Assembly: GCA_938036315.1 (NCBI GenBank)
Contig: CALHPK010000001.1
Coordinates: 1-64,000, forward strand
Source: an uncultured bacterium
GTDB taxonomy: Bacteria; Calescibacteriota; Calescibacteriia; Calescibacteriales; Calescibacteriaceae
DNA: 64,000 bases
Reading direction: 5' to 3'
The notes beneath the pieces are model-generated. The model worked only from the letters and a program-made list of their open reading frames with translations, ran no database searches and had not been told where the DNA came from. How positions within the stretch are numbered: position 1 is the first letter of the stretch; every line of letters begins with the position of its first letter. This document shows, in pieces, positions 17,421-26,600 of the stretch. Made by a program: the position numbers and the translations under genes.

Positions 17421-18218
17421 TCAATTTTTTTCTTTTATGTTTTTAAGATATATAAAATATAATCCTTCGAGGGTGAGATTTTTCTCAATTTTATCTATTC
17501 TTTTTGTGTGCAATGAAATGAGCTCAGCATATCCCCCGGTTGATATGGTAAAAACTTTTTTACCGAATTCCTTTTCTATCTTTTCTATCATCCCATCTAT
17601 CATTGATGCATATCCATGAACTATTCCAGCCTGAATACTCTGGATCGTGCTTTTACCTATCACTGTTTTAGGATCTTTCACCTCGATGCTTGGAAGCTTT
17701 GCTGTCTTTCTAAAAAGAGATTCAACAGCTATATGAATCCCCGGAAAAATTGCACCTCCGACGTACTCTCCCTTATCTGATATGCAATCGAAAGTTATCG
17801 CTGTTCCAAAGTCCACAACGACAATAGGTATTCTATTTTTTTGTTTCCGACCGTACTTTTCCCATGCTCCAACAGCATTTGCAATTCTATCAGCTCCAAC
17901 ATCTTGTGGAGAGTTATATACAATTGGAATGCCAGTCTTTATTCCTGGTCCAACAATTACCCAGTTTGAATGTGGAAAATATTTTGGTATAAGCTCTTCA
18001 AAAACTTCTTGGATAGGTGGGACAACAGATGAGATGCAAAAACCATGAATTTTGGATGGTTCCAGAGAGTAATTTTTTAGCATAGAAATGAACAAAATAG
18101 CATATTCATCTGAGGTTCTGCCTATATCTGAGAATAGTCTGAAAGTCAGCTCTATTTTCCCTTCTGAGAAAAGCCCAAAAGTTATATTCGTGTTACCTAT
18201 ATCTATTGCGCAGATCAT
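17421..18218 (-). CDS. coaX: Type III pantothenate kinase
   Basis: CoaX phosphorylates pantothenate, the first committed step of coenzyme A synthesis. The 265-aa product has the ASKHA-fold phosphate motifs AIDIGNTNITFGLF (start), GADRIANAVGA, VVDFGTAITFDCI and GGAIFPGI, then TISTGGYAELI and LTLEGLYFIY at the end, at normal length. The ATG overlaps the stop of the upstream YbbR-domain gene in an ATGA arrangement, so the two are one operon and translation is coupled. aroKB follows 51 nt later but appears to have its own promoter. Confidence 0.93.
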   Translation of the reverse strand: MICAIDIGNTNITFGLFSEGKIELTFRLFSDIGRTSDEYAILFISMLKNYSLEPSKIHGFCISSVVPPIQEVFEELIPKYFPHSNWVIVGPGIKTGIPIVYNSPQDVGADRIANAVGAWEKYGRKQKNRIPIVVVDFGTAITFDCISDKGEYVGGAIFPGIHIAVESLFRKTAKLPSIEVKDPKTVIGKSTIQSIQAGIVHGYASMIDGMIEKIEKEFGKKVFTISTGGYAELISLHTKRIDKIEKNLTLEGLYFIYLKNIKEKN

Positions 18219-18868
18219 TCTTTTTTTATTATCTTTACCGAAACTTTAACTTTGTCAGGGGAAATTACAATATTCTTGTCAAACTTAAATAATGGGACTT
18301 CCAAAACCATAGGAGAAACTCTATCTCCTTGAACGACTACAAAATCGGTGTATACTACTTCTTTATCTTTCACTTTACTTTCTGGGCCTGATAATAGAAC
18401 CTCGGGTGGGTTAACTTCCACAGCATAGATGTATCCGGCAGAGAGATTATTCACAATATCTGGCAAAACCTTCACCCTTTTTGATATAAATCTTTCAAAC
18501 CCAAAGGTTAAGACTTTTGGCTGAGCGGATTTTATCCTGCAAAGCGGGAAATTTGGGATATCGAGATCAGAGATATCGACAGTATACATAGGGAAGAACC
18601 TGTATGAGAAATCAATCTTTATTGTTCCATGCTTTCTATTAGTAAAACTTGTACCCCAGACCAAAAAGGGACAATCGTATTCAACTGAAATCACTCTATC
18701 AGAATCATCAGTGACTATAAGGTCATTTGGTACGCCGTCAATAATGATATCATATTTTACACCAAAGATTTTTCTGAAATTATATACGGAGAAAAGGAAA
18801 AAAGATACTGCAAATAGAAAAGAAACTATTTTTAAAAAAGCACTATACTTTATCTCTCCGAATTTCAT
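18215..18868 (-). CDS. YbbR-like domain membrane-anchored protein
   Basis: This 217-aa protein has one N-terminal TM helix (about residues 10-30, FLKIVSFLFAVSFFLFSVY) and an extracytoplasmic beta-rich region. The segment VKVLPDIVNNLSAGYIYAVEVNPPEVLLSGPESKVKDKEVVYTD is typical of a YbbR domain (VxPxxVxVxGPxsxl...vxT). In Firmicutes, YbbR (CdaR) regulates the diadenylate cyclase CdaA; no cdaA gene lies next to it here, so the role is uncertain. It is coupled to coaX by a 4-nt overlap. Upstream are palindromic sequences (18919-18962). Confidence 0.65.
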   Translation of the reverse strand: MKFGEIKYSAFLKIVSFLFAVSFFLFSVYNFRKIFGVKYDIIIDGVPNDLIVTDDSDRVISVEYDCPFLVWGTSFTNRKHGTIKIDFSYRFFPMYTVDISDLDIPNFPLCRIKSAQPKVLTFGFERFISKRVKVLPDIVNNLSAGYIYAVEVNPPEVLLSGPESKVKDKEVVYTDFVVVQGDRVSPMVLEVPLFKFDKNIVISPDKVKVSVKIIKKE

Positions 18869-18918
18869 ATAGGTAAGTTTGATTTTACTCTACGAATTAA
18901 TCATTCTTACACATCTAC

Positions 18919-18962
18919 AGAATAATTATTCTCATATATAAGAATAAATCTGCAGCAGATTT
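18919..18962. promoter_or_regulatory. Two perfect palindromes between same-strand genes
   Basis: The gap between the radical SAM gene (ending 18984) and the YbbR gene contains AGAATAATTATTCT (18919-18932), a perfect 14-bp palindrome, and AAATCTGC-A-GCAGATTT (18946-18962). On the minus strand the second could fold as a short hairpin followed by ATTCTT and might be a weak terminator for the radical SAM gene. The first could be an operator for ybbR-coaX. The function is inferred only from symmetry and position. Confidence 0.35.
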
Positions 18963-18983
18963 CAATGAAAAGATAATTTAAAT

Positions 18984-20387
18984 TTATTTAAATTTAAATA
19001 ATAATTCGAGTGAGATTTTTATGATGGCTTTGAGCTGATGCCAGGTCTTGATTCTGCGAATAAAGTTAATTAGATTTCTTGGTCTCCCGAAAAATCTGAC
19101 ATAAGCGTATATCTGAAGAATTTTTATAACTTTAGGTGATACTCTATTATTATGATTTGAGAAATTTTTCGTATATAGATTTGAGTCTGAAATTTTCTCT
19201 GCCCAGTGCTTCTGGTCAATTTCACCTTTTATTTTTCCCCACTCCGTACTTCCTGGGAATGGCTTGAACGCAAAAAAAACAGCTCTGAAAACATTCAAGT
19301 TGCAGGCGAAGCGGATTGTTCTGAGCATATCCTTCACATCTTCAGTGGGGTATCCCAATATGAAATTTGCTTGAACTTCAAATCCATATTTATTTATTAT
19401 TTCAAATTTCTTTTCAATTTTTTGTATAGTTAGTCCCTTCTTCATGTGATCTAGAGTTTTTTGATTTGCAGACTCTATTCCAACAGCGAAAGAGTAACAC
19501 CCTGCTTTTTTCATAAGGTATAATATTTCATCATCTAAAGTGTCTATTCTTGTACCACCAGGAAGTGCCCAAACTATTGGGAATTTTGCGTCCGCCAATC
19601 CATTCAAGAAATCCAAAAGCCACTTCCGTGGCGCTAAGGTCAAATCATCGTCTATAAAATGTATCTCTTCAATCTTATATTTTGAAACCAAAAGCTCAAT
19701 CTCAGCTAGAATATTCTCTATTTTCCTAGTTCTCATTTTTCTTCCGGCAATTAAGGGAACTCCGCAGAAGCTACAATCGTATGGACACCCTCTGGTTGCT
19801 ATAACTGAAGCCACCTTAGTTCTTCTACTCACAATACTTATCGGTACCGTCGGATATGTATCCGGCTTTATCACATCCCAGGCTGGCATAGGATATTTGT
19901 TAACATCTACGAATTCTCGCTTATTGATAATTACTGCTCCATCATTTCTCCACACAAGATTTGGGAAGGAACTTTTGTCCTTTTCGCTGAGCCAACGCCT
20001 TGCAGATGCTATCAAGTCCTCTCCATCACCAACACAGGCAAAATCGAGCTTATCACAATATCTTAGGGTATGCTCAGGTTCAAACGTGGGATGTGGTCCG
20101 CCTGCAATAGTTATAATATCGGGATTCACTCTCTTTATTTCATCGATATATAGTTTTATGGAATAGATGAGTGGACTTAGCGCGTAAAATCCTACAACGT
20201 CGATTTTTTCTCTTTTAGAGATTTGGGCTAATTTCTCAGGGGGAATATTGTCTTTTGCAGCATCTACAAAGATCACATCATCACCGGACATAATCGATGC
20301 TTGAGCCAGATACCCTATGGACTGCGGCTGCAAGCACCAAATCCTTTTTCCCCTAACATCAGCTGGATTAACAAGCAAAAAACGCAT
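18984..20387 (-). CDS. B12-binding-domain radical SAM protein
   Basis: From the ATG at 20387 this is a 467-aa class B type radical SAM enzyme. The N-terminal 120 residues form a cobalamin-binding-like Rossmann domain (RFLLVNPADVRGKR, VVGFYALSPLIYS, TIAGGPHPTFEPEHTL, CVGDGED). The radical SAM core carries TRGCPYDCSFCG (CX3CX2C) and continues with IHFIDDDLT, GIESANQKTLDHMKKG and FILGYPTE. Such proteins methylate unreactive carbons or build lipids and cofactors; the substrate is unknown. The track start at 20435 adds 16 residues without a signal; I prefer MRFLLVNP with AATACT 6 nt upstream. It is divergent from a second radical SAM gene of similar build. Confidence 0.85.
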   Translation of the reverse strand: MRFLLVNPADVRGKRIWCLQPQSIGYLAQASIMSGDDVIFVDAAKDNIPPEKLAQISKREKIDVVGFYALSPLIYSIKLYIDEIKRVNPDIITIAGGPHPTFEPEHTLRYCDKLDFACVGDGEDLIASARRWLSEKDKSSFPNLVWRNDGAVIINKREFVDVNKYPMPAWDVIKPDTYPTVPISIVSRRTKVASVIATRGCPYDCSFCGVPLIAGRKMRTRKIENILAEIELLVSKYKIEEIHFIDDDLTLAPRKWLLDFLNGLADAKFPIVWALPGGTRIDTLDDEILYLMKKAGCYSFAVGIESANQKTLDHMKKGLTIQKIEKKFEIINKYGFEVQANFILGYPTEDVKDMLRTIRFACNLNVFRAVFFAFKPFPGSTEWGKIKGEIDQKHWAEKISDSNLYTKNFSNHNNRVSPKVIKILQIYAYVRFFGRPRNLINFIRRIKTWHQLKAIIKISLELLFKFK

Positions 20388-20546
20388 ATTCTTAGTATTC
20401 TTATTACTTTTACAACAAAATGCCGAACTTTGCAAATTTACTCAGACACAATGTAAAACGTTCCTTTACACTCACTCAAGTGCGAAAAAATTTCTGATAT
20501 TATGGATTGTAGCAAACTAAGTTTTATTGCTAAGATCGATTAAAAA

Positions 20547-20552
20547 TATACT
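20547..20552 (+). promoter_or_regulatory. Putative -10 box of a leaderless promoter (radical SAM gene 20562)
   Basis: TATACT lies 9 nt before the ATG at 20562 and no Shine-Dalgarno is present, so transcription would begin at or near the start codon. Confidence 0.45.
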
Positions 20553-20561
20553 TGTATTCAG

Positions 20562-22097
20562 ATGGGTTTTGATGAAGTAGAAGTCCTTCTTGTCGCTCCT
20601 CCTCGTCTTATGTGGCCATATATCAATGCTTACGATAATTTTATGGTTCCTCAGAATCTTCCTTGCTTAGCTGCTTACCTTCGCCAGCACAAAATAAAAG
20701 TAAAAATCATAGATTGTATGCCCTTAAAAATGGGCTGGAGAACTTTACTCAAAACTATAGCAGATCTTAATCCTAAAATTGTTGCTGCTGGCGAGAATCA
20801 TGCGTTGTTCTCCACAGAAGTCGTAAAACTCTTCAGAGAAGTTAAGAAAATATCAAAGGGTATTGTAACTATTGCTGGTGGTACTCATTTTTCTTTTCTT
20901 GGTGAAGAATATCTTATATCACATCCTGAAATAGATTTCATTGTAGTTGGAGAAGGGGAGGAAACTTTTCTTGAAATATGTATGACAATACTTAATGGGG
21001 GGGAGCCGAGTAAGGTCAGAGGAATAATCTACAGGGATGAAAACGGCAAGCCGACAAGAACTCCGCCCCGACCACTCATACCTAACTTAGATCTCCTTCC
21101 TATGCCAGCATACGATCTTCTTCCTATGAACAGGTATGGTAGATCAAAATTTCTATTTGCGTCGCATGGCTCAACTATACACCACTCAAGAGGCTGTACC
21201 TCGTCATGCAAGTTTTGCGGATTCTGGATACAAATGGCAAAAGTAGAATACAAAAATGGAAATTATGAACTTAGACCGGCCTGGAGAACCAAAAGTCCGG
21301 AGAGAACTTTAGAGGAAGTAAAATATCTTGCAGATAAATTCGACAGGAAATTTTTGGTATGGGTTGATGATACGTTCAATACAAATCCAAAGTGGAATGA
21401 CGAATTTGCGGAACTGGTGTTAAAATCTGGTATAAAAACTAACTGGTACTGCTTTATGAGAGCCGATTACATACTCCGTGATGAAAAACTTGGCATAATG
21501 GAAAAGCTTGTTAGAGCGGGACTTATCCATATAAGTATAGGAGCGGAGAGACCATACGACGAAGATCTTGTAGAATTAGGTAAATCTTTTTATACTGAGG
21601 AAGTTTTGCAAGAATGCACCAAACTTATAAGGAGAAAGTATCCCAAAGTTTTCATTCAGATAAGCTTCATAACAGGTCTGATGAACGATACAAAGGAAAC
21701 TTTTTACGATATCCTGAAATTCGCAAAAGAACTATCACCTGACTATGCTGCATTTCACCCTCTGATGCCTATACCAGGAACTGAGCTTTGGAAAGAAGCA
21801 AAAAGAAAAGGATATATAAAAGTACACGACTTCAACCTCTATGATCTGGTAACCCCAATTATGTCCACAAAGTATCTCACAAGAGAAGAAGTGGACGAGT
21901 TAACAAGAGAAATAACACACAAGTATGTTAGCCTACCGTGGTTCATAAAAGGAATACTCGGCGGAAGCTATAGAAGAAGAATGTATCTGTGGTGGTTAAT
22001 TGTAACCTTGAGAATAACATTGATATCTTTCCTTAAACTTAAACTTCCTTTCAATGAGTATCAGAACCTTATATACCCGCAGTGGTACTGGAACTAA
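20562..22097 (+). CDS. B12-binding-domain radical SAM protein
   Basis: This 511-aa protein has an N-terminal cobalamin-binding-like domain (VEVLLVAPPRLMWPY, VKIIDCMPLKMGW, TIAGGTHFSFLGEEYL, FIVVGEGEETF) and a radical SAM core with SRGCTSSCKFCGFW (CX3CX2C), FLVWVDDTFNTNP, ISIGAERPYDEDLVELGKS and FITGLMNDTKETF. It belongs with the BchE/HpnJ-like class of cobalamin-dependent radical SAM proteins, whose members methylate or cyclise lipids, tetrapyrroles or natural products. The C-terminal 60 residues are basic and hydrophobic (LPWFIKGILGGSYRRRMYLWWLIVTLRITLISFLK) and may associate with the membrane, which would fit a lipid substrate. It overlaps the GT-C-like gene at 22054 by 44 nt, hinting at a shared pathway. 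Confidence 0.85.
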   Translation: MGFDEVEVLLVAPPRLMWPYINAYDNFMVPQNLPCLAAYLRQHKIKVKIIDCMPLKMGWRTLLKTIADLNPKIVAAGENHALFSTEVVKLFREVKKISKGIVTIAGGTHFSFLGEEYLISHPEIDFIVVGEGEETFLEICMTILNGGEPSKVRGIIYRDENGKPTRTPPRPLIPNLDLLPMPAYDLLPMNRYGRSKFLFASHGSTIHHSRGCTSSCKFCGFWIQMAKVEYKNGNYELRPAWRTKSPERTLEEVKYLADKFDRKFLVWVDDTFNTNPKWNDEFAELVLKSGIKTNWYCFMRADYILRDEKLGIMEKLVRAGLIHISIGAERPYDEDLVELGKSFYTEEVLQECTKLIRRKYPKVFIQISFITGLMNDTKETFYDILKFAKELSPDYAAFHPLMPIPGTELWKEAKRKGYIKVHDFNLYDLVTPIMSTKYLTREEVDELTREITHKYVSLPWFIKGILGGSYRRRMYLWWLIVTLRITLISFLKLKLPFNEYQNLIYPQWYWN

Positions 22098-23616
22098 GCT
22101 TCCAGCACTTTTTCTTCTTTCTACTGTTAACTTTGGTATAAGGTTTTTGTGGGGTTACGAATTTTTTAATTTTTTAACACTTGACGATGCTATAAGATTC
22201 TTTTCTGTAATACACCCTATCGAAAAAGGCGATGTTTTTATCTATCAGTTTGATTCAGCTTACCATGGCACGATTTTTGAGACTATCATCGCTTACCCCT
22301 TTATAAAAACCTTTGGAAATTCTGTGCTCACTATAAGGTTAATGAAATCCTTCATTTCTTCGATGACTTTTTTCATAACAGCACTTTTTTTCAGAAAGTT
22401 GACAACAATCTACACCCTATTTGTGCTTTACACTTTCACTCCTACCTACTTTACAAGAAATATTCTTATGGCAGGTAATTACTCACTGATTCCACTGTTC
22501 ACCTTCTTACTTTACACTGCTGATTACCGCCTTGGGAAATCAAAGCTAACTGATTTTCTGAAAGGAGTAATTGTAGGAGCTGGTTCATATAACCATTTGC
22601 TTTTTATCCCACATATAATTTTTCTGAGAGGATGGGGAGGGATCACAGGATTCTTCGTTGGATTTTTCCCTTCAATCCTATTTAACATTTTCAACTCGAT
22701 TATCAATGGTGTAGTCATACCTCCGACCATAGATGATCTTTTTATGCGATTCTACAAATCAGAAGGCACCAGATCTTTCTGGAAGGTCCTTGCCACTCCA
22801 TTTAACTTTTTACTGTACGATATCTACTTTCTGCCCCTTTTACTTATAATCACTTCAAGCGTATTTTATCCTTTCTGTCATCTTCCCAAAAAAGTTATAT
22901 TGATTTTCCTGATTTATCTGATCTTATCCACAGAGGAACGGTATTTTTTATTCCCTTTAAGTATTCTCATTGTAAATATTTGCATCGGAATTGATACATT
23001 ATCTGATGATAAACTATCTGATGTTGTAAAGAAAAAAAATAAAATATTCATCAAGAAAAAGATATTCACTACAGGTCTTATAATCTCTGGCATATTCTTT
23101 GGAAGTCTATCTAATATTATGAATATCAAAAAATGCGAAGGGACATCGGAATTCATTAATTATCCTTACGGGAGCAAGCATTACATCTGTAGTGATAAAG
23201 AACTTAAGGAAAATTTTTATTGCCTCAAAAGTTTCATCTCAGAAGATAAAACATACTTATCAATAGGCACAACAGATATAGCAACATATTCCTATTATAA
23301 CTTTTTATCCCCTAAAGAATATATAATACCTTTATTTGTTCCCTGGACAAAATTTTGGTCATTCGAGAATATAAAAATAAAACACATTGTAACATACAAA
23401 AAAGAGGAAGAATTATTATACTCCATTTATCTGCTTTCCTACGGTCTACAAATTAAGAACTTATATAGAATCTGCGGTAACTTTTTGATTGCCGAACTTC
23501 AGACATCTATCAGCTCACACGAAATAGTATCAAGAATATCTTCACATAACAAAGTTTATATTAGAAAATCGGGTCTAATAGAAATCCTATCTGAGATCTG
23601 GGAGAAAGTGAAATAA
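22054..23616 (+). CDS. GT-C-like multi-spanning membrane protein
   Basis: This 520-aa polytopic protein has a first helix, then NFLTLDDAIRFFS with an acidic pair, about 9 more helices including VLTIRLMKSFISSMTFFITALFF, and a soluble C-terminal domain of about 170 residues starting with CEGTSEFINYPYGSKHYICS. Topology and the acidic pair after TM1 resemble a GT-C transferase and the protein at 366-2051. The ATG at 22054 lies inside the upstream radical SAM gene (44-nt overlap); no later good start precedes the first helix, so this start is likely. Co-transcription with the radical SAM gene suggests they act on the same lipid-linked or envelope molecule, which is inference. Confidence 0.65.
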   Translation: MSIRTLYTRSGTGTKLPALFLLSTVNFGIRFLWGYEFFNFLTLDDAIRFFSVIHPIEKGDVFIYQFDSAYHGTIFETIIAYPFIKTFGNSVLTIRLMKSFISSMTFFITALFFRKLTTIYTLFVLYTFTPTYFTRNILMAGNYSLIPLFTFLLYTADYRLGKSKLTDFLKGVIVGAGSYNHLLFIPHIIFLRGWGGITGFFVGFFPSILFNIFNSIINGVVIPPTIDDLFMRFYKSEGTRSFWKVLATPFNFLLYDIYFLPLLLIITSSVFYPFCHLPKKVILIFLIYLILSTEERYFLFPLSILIVNICIGIDTLSDDKLSDVVKKKNKIFIKKKIFTTGLIISGIFFGSLSNIMNIKKCEGTSEFINYPYGSKHYICSDKELKENFYCLKSFISEDKTYLSIGTTDIATYSYYNFLSPKEYIIPLFVPWTKFWSFENIKIKHIVTYKKEEELLYSIYLLSYGLQIKNLYRICGNFLIAELQTSISSHEIVSRISSHNKVYIRKSGLIEILSEIWEKVK

Positions 23617-23655
23617 CAATTTTACCGCCTTCACTATTCTGTCCCGAAAGATTAC

Positions 23656-23661
23656 TATAAT
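23656..23661 (+). promoter_or_regulatory. Putative -10 box of a leaderless promoter (Cys-rich protein)
   Basis: A consensus TATAAT lies 9 nt before the ATG at 23671, with only TA-rich sequence between them and no ribosome-binding site. Confidence 0.5.
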
Positions 23662-23670
23662 ATATATACG

Positions 23671-26600
23671 ATGCAAACTAAATTAAAGTTGAGAAGCTTT
23701 TTAATATTACCTGTGCTAATAGTTCTTCCTATTACCTTTTTGGTAGTGTGGGGGATCTTTGCAACAAAACGGAGTCTCGCAACCTCTGAATCTAAAACGA
23801 CAACAGAAACAAATTCACAAATAGAAGAAGAAGAAGAAGTGTATTGGTTGGAGGGAGAGGATTATTGGCTCAAGCGATATTCAGAAGAACTTGGCTACAT
23901 GATGCCAGCTGATATAACAGCTCAAATCAGATTTGGAATGGCTATGCAGTGTCCGGGGTATCCCCCTGAAGTAGTCAACCCTGAATCCCAGGACAAAACC
24001 TGCAAACCTTCCCCACCTGTACCTCTTTTATACCTGAGATCGCTCGGATACGACAGCTACTTCACCGCAGGTGGAAAAATCTTCCCCTACTCTTCTACCC
24101 TGTGCACCGATATAGATATTCCCAGAAATAGTGCAGAATGGATTATGGAATGTCTGAAAAGGAACAAGATAGATATCAATGGCATTCCTGGCTTTGAACC
24201 TCCACCGAACTGGATAAAGCCACCCCAACTTCTTGAAAAGGAGGGTAAAGCTCCGGAGTTTTTCTCAATACTCACGGGGGGAAGGATGACGCTTGAAGGT
24301 AAAATTGGGTACCCACAGATGCCACTTGCCAGAGCAAGAAGAGGTATGGGATTGAGAATTTCACCAGCAGCGCTTGAAAGTTTGGAGCAATCCCTGGAAG
24401 GGTATATCAACAACATTATAAATGATGTAATAAATTGCAATTGCGAACAGAACACAGGCAGTGATTATTGTCGCAGTTGTTGTGTGCGCCCCCCTGCTGA
24501 TTCCCCGCAGGGTACCTGTTGCCGTACCGACCCTATATCGGGAAGGTGTCTGATAAAAAACTGTGCTCGCTGGTGCAACACGGGTGAATGTCCCCCGAGT
24601 GCCTCGCAACCACCTGCCCAAACGTGCGGAGGAATACCCTGCCCAGCATCATCCTGCCCAGAAAGCCCCTACCAATGCATAGATATTCCCGCAGTCGGTG
24701 ATTGTGCAATAAAAGATTCAATGATGTGCCCAGCTTACTCGTATTGTAATGTTGTAGGTGGGAGTAGGTGTGCTCAAGTAGGACCTATAAACATAGAGGC
24801 AGCAGATTGCCCAAATTTCAACATCTTCGGATGTCCTACAGATAACAATAATTGCGGAAACGACGGTTTAATAGTAGATCTATATATAGGACGAACCGCA
24901 ATAGAAATGTTTGGAAGAGTTGCGAACTATGTAGCTAAAATACAAGGATGCACCAATAATGACTGCAATTCAGGCACCACAGAAAGAACCTGCAGTTCTA
25001 ATTGCGGACAGAATCAAACCTGCAACTGTAGGTGCTGCTCAGGTGCCCAAGCTGGATGCGGAATTGATTGGCCACCGGGATGTCCCTGTTGCGATGACAG
25101 AATAAGGGTAAGTATTGAATTCCCCGGCTTAAATATTTACGGAATAGCCTTCCTTCTGTATGGACCTAGTGGTTCTCCATTTTTTACTGCTTGTGGAAGC
25201 CAAGCTGGAACCTGGAAAGTAAACTATCCCGGTGAGTGGCTTAACCTGTGTGCTTGCGCCCAGAACGCAAATGTGTTCGGTGCAGATCCCGATATCTGCG
25301 ACTTTGGCTTTTTAAACGTTTGCGGAATGATTGCAGACTTATTTATAGGTGAAGAAGAAGTTAGATGTCAGGTAGTCGGGTTAGTAAATGATGTTTTAGG
25401 TGGTGCTATTTCTAATTCTCTTGGGGGGACTTTGCCAATATCTGCTATGGAGGCTCTTGGTGCGTGTAATACTACTGCATATGACCTTGGCATATACCCT
25501 GAATTCTGTGCTGGAGGTTCACTCGGATACTCAGGAAACTATTACACAGGTGGTAGAGGGATAAATCTATTTACAGATCTTGCAGTAAGAGTTAATACTC
25601 CGAACTCTTGTGTTCTTGGAACCTGCCCTCAGTACCCAACACAAGCAAATCTGAGCATATGTAGCAATACAGGGGCAGCAACAAATGTCCACAACTGCCT
25701 GCCAAATTTAAACAACTACGACATAGGTATATTCATCTCAGAAGAGTCAATAAATCAACTTTTTTATCTGTTGTGGACTCAAGGATACCTGTGTCAATCT
25801 TTCATACTACCAGAAAGCGTGGCTAAAATAGTAATTCCAGGAATACGACAGATCTTCCCAACCACTCCAACGGTACAGGTTTCATTCATCCCAGTTTGCA
25901 CAAATCCAACTCCTCGATTTACAACGAGTGGGAATACCTTTTTTATAAATATTCCCGAATTGAGAGTAAGATTTAGGGCCTGCAATACGCCTGCTTGCGC
26001 AACACAGCTATTTGATATGCAGGTAAGATTAGACATACAAGGTCAGCTCCAAGCAATCATCCAGAGCGGATGTCACCCCCTGGATACATTATGTCAACAG
26101 AATCCAACATTCAGGTGCAGAAGATGTAACAACAATGGTTGTTGGACAGATTATATACCATACGGTGGAGGATGGCTTCAGCTTTCAAATGTGATAATTA
26201 ATCCGGATGTCTTCGGCATTACAAATACTCACCCGCAGATAAACCTCACCCCACCATTCACAGAGATAGCAGATGTTATAGGAAACCTCTTGAATGGCTA
26301 CTTAGATCAGGGGCTAATAACAACTCGTATATATAACCTGATACTGGTTCCTTTGAGAATTCAGAGTCTGACTGCTTTTGGATTTATGCACAACGCTCTA
26401 GTTGCAAGATTGGATCTACCCGACCCATTCTGTCTTAATTTCATTCTGGACTTTGGGAACTTCGCACCTTCAGCTGATACCTTATACCGTATGGTTAGAG
26501 ACGGCTTCTGGCCAATTTCAGTTTCTCCAGCAACTTATCTACTCAACTCAGGAGAAATAACTCTTGATGAGTTCGAGAAACTAACAGCTCGCCCTGAACC

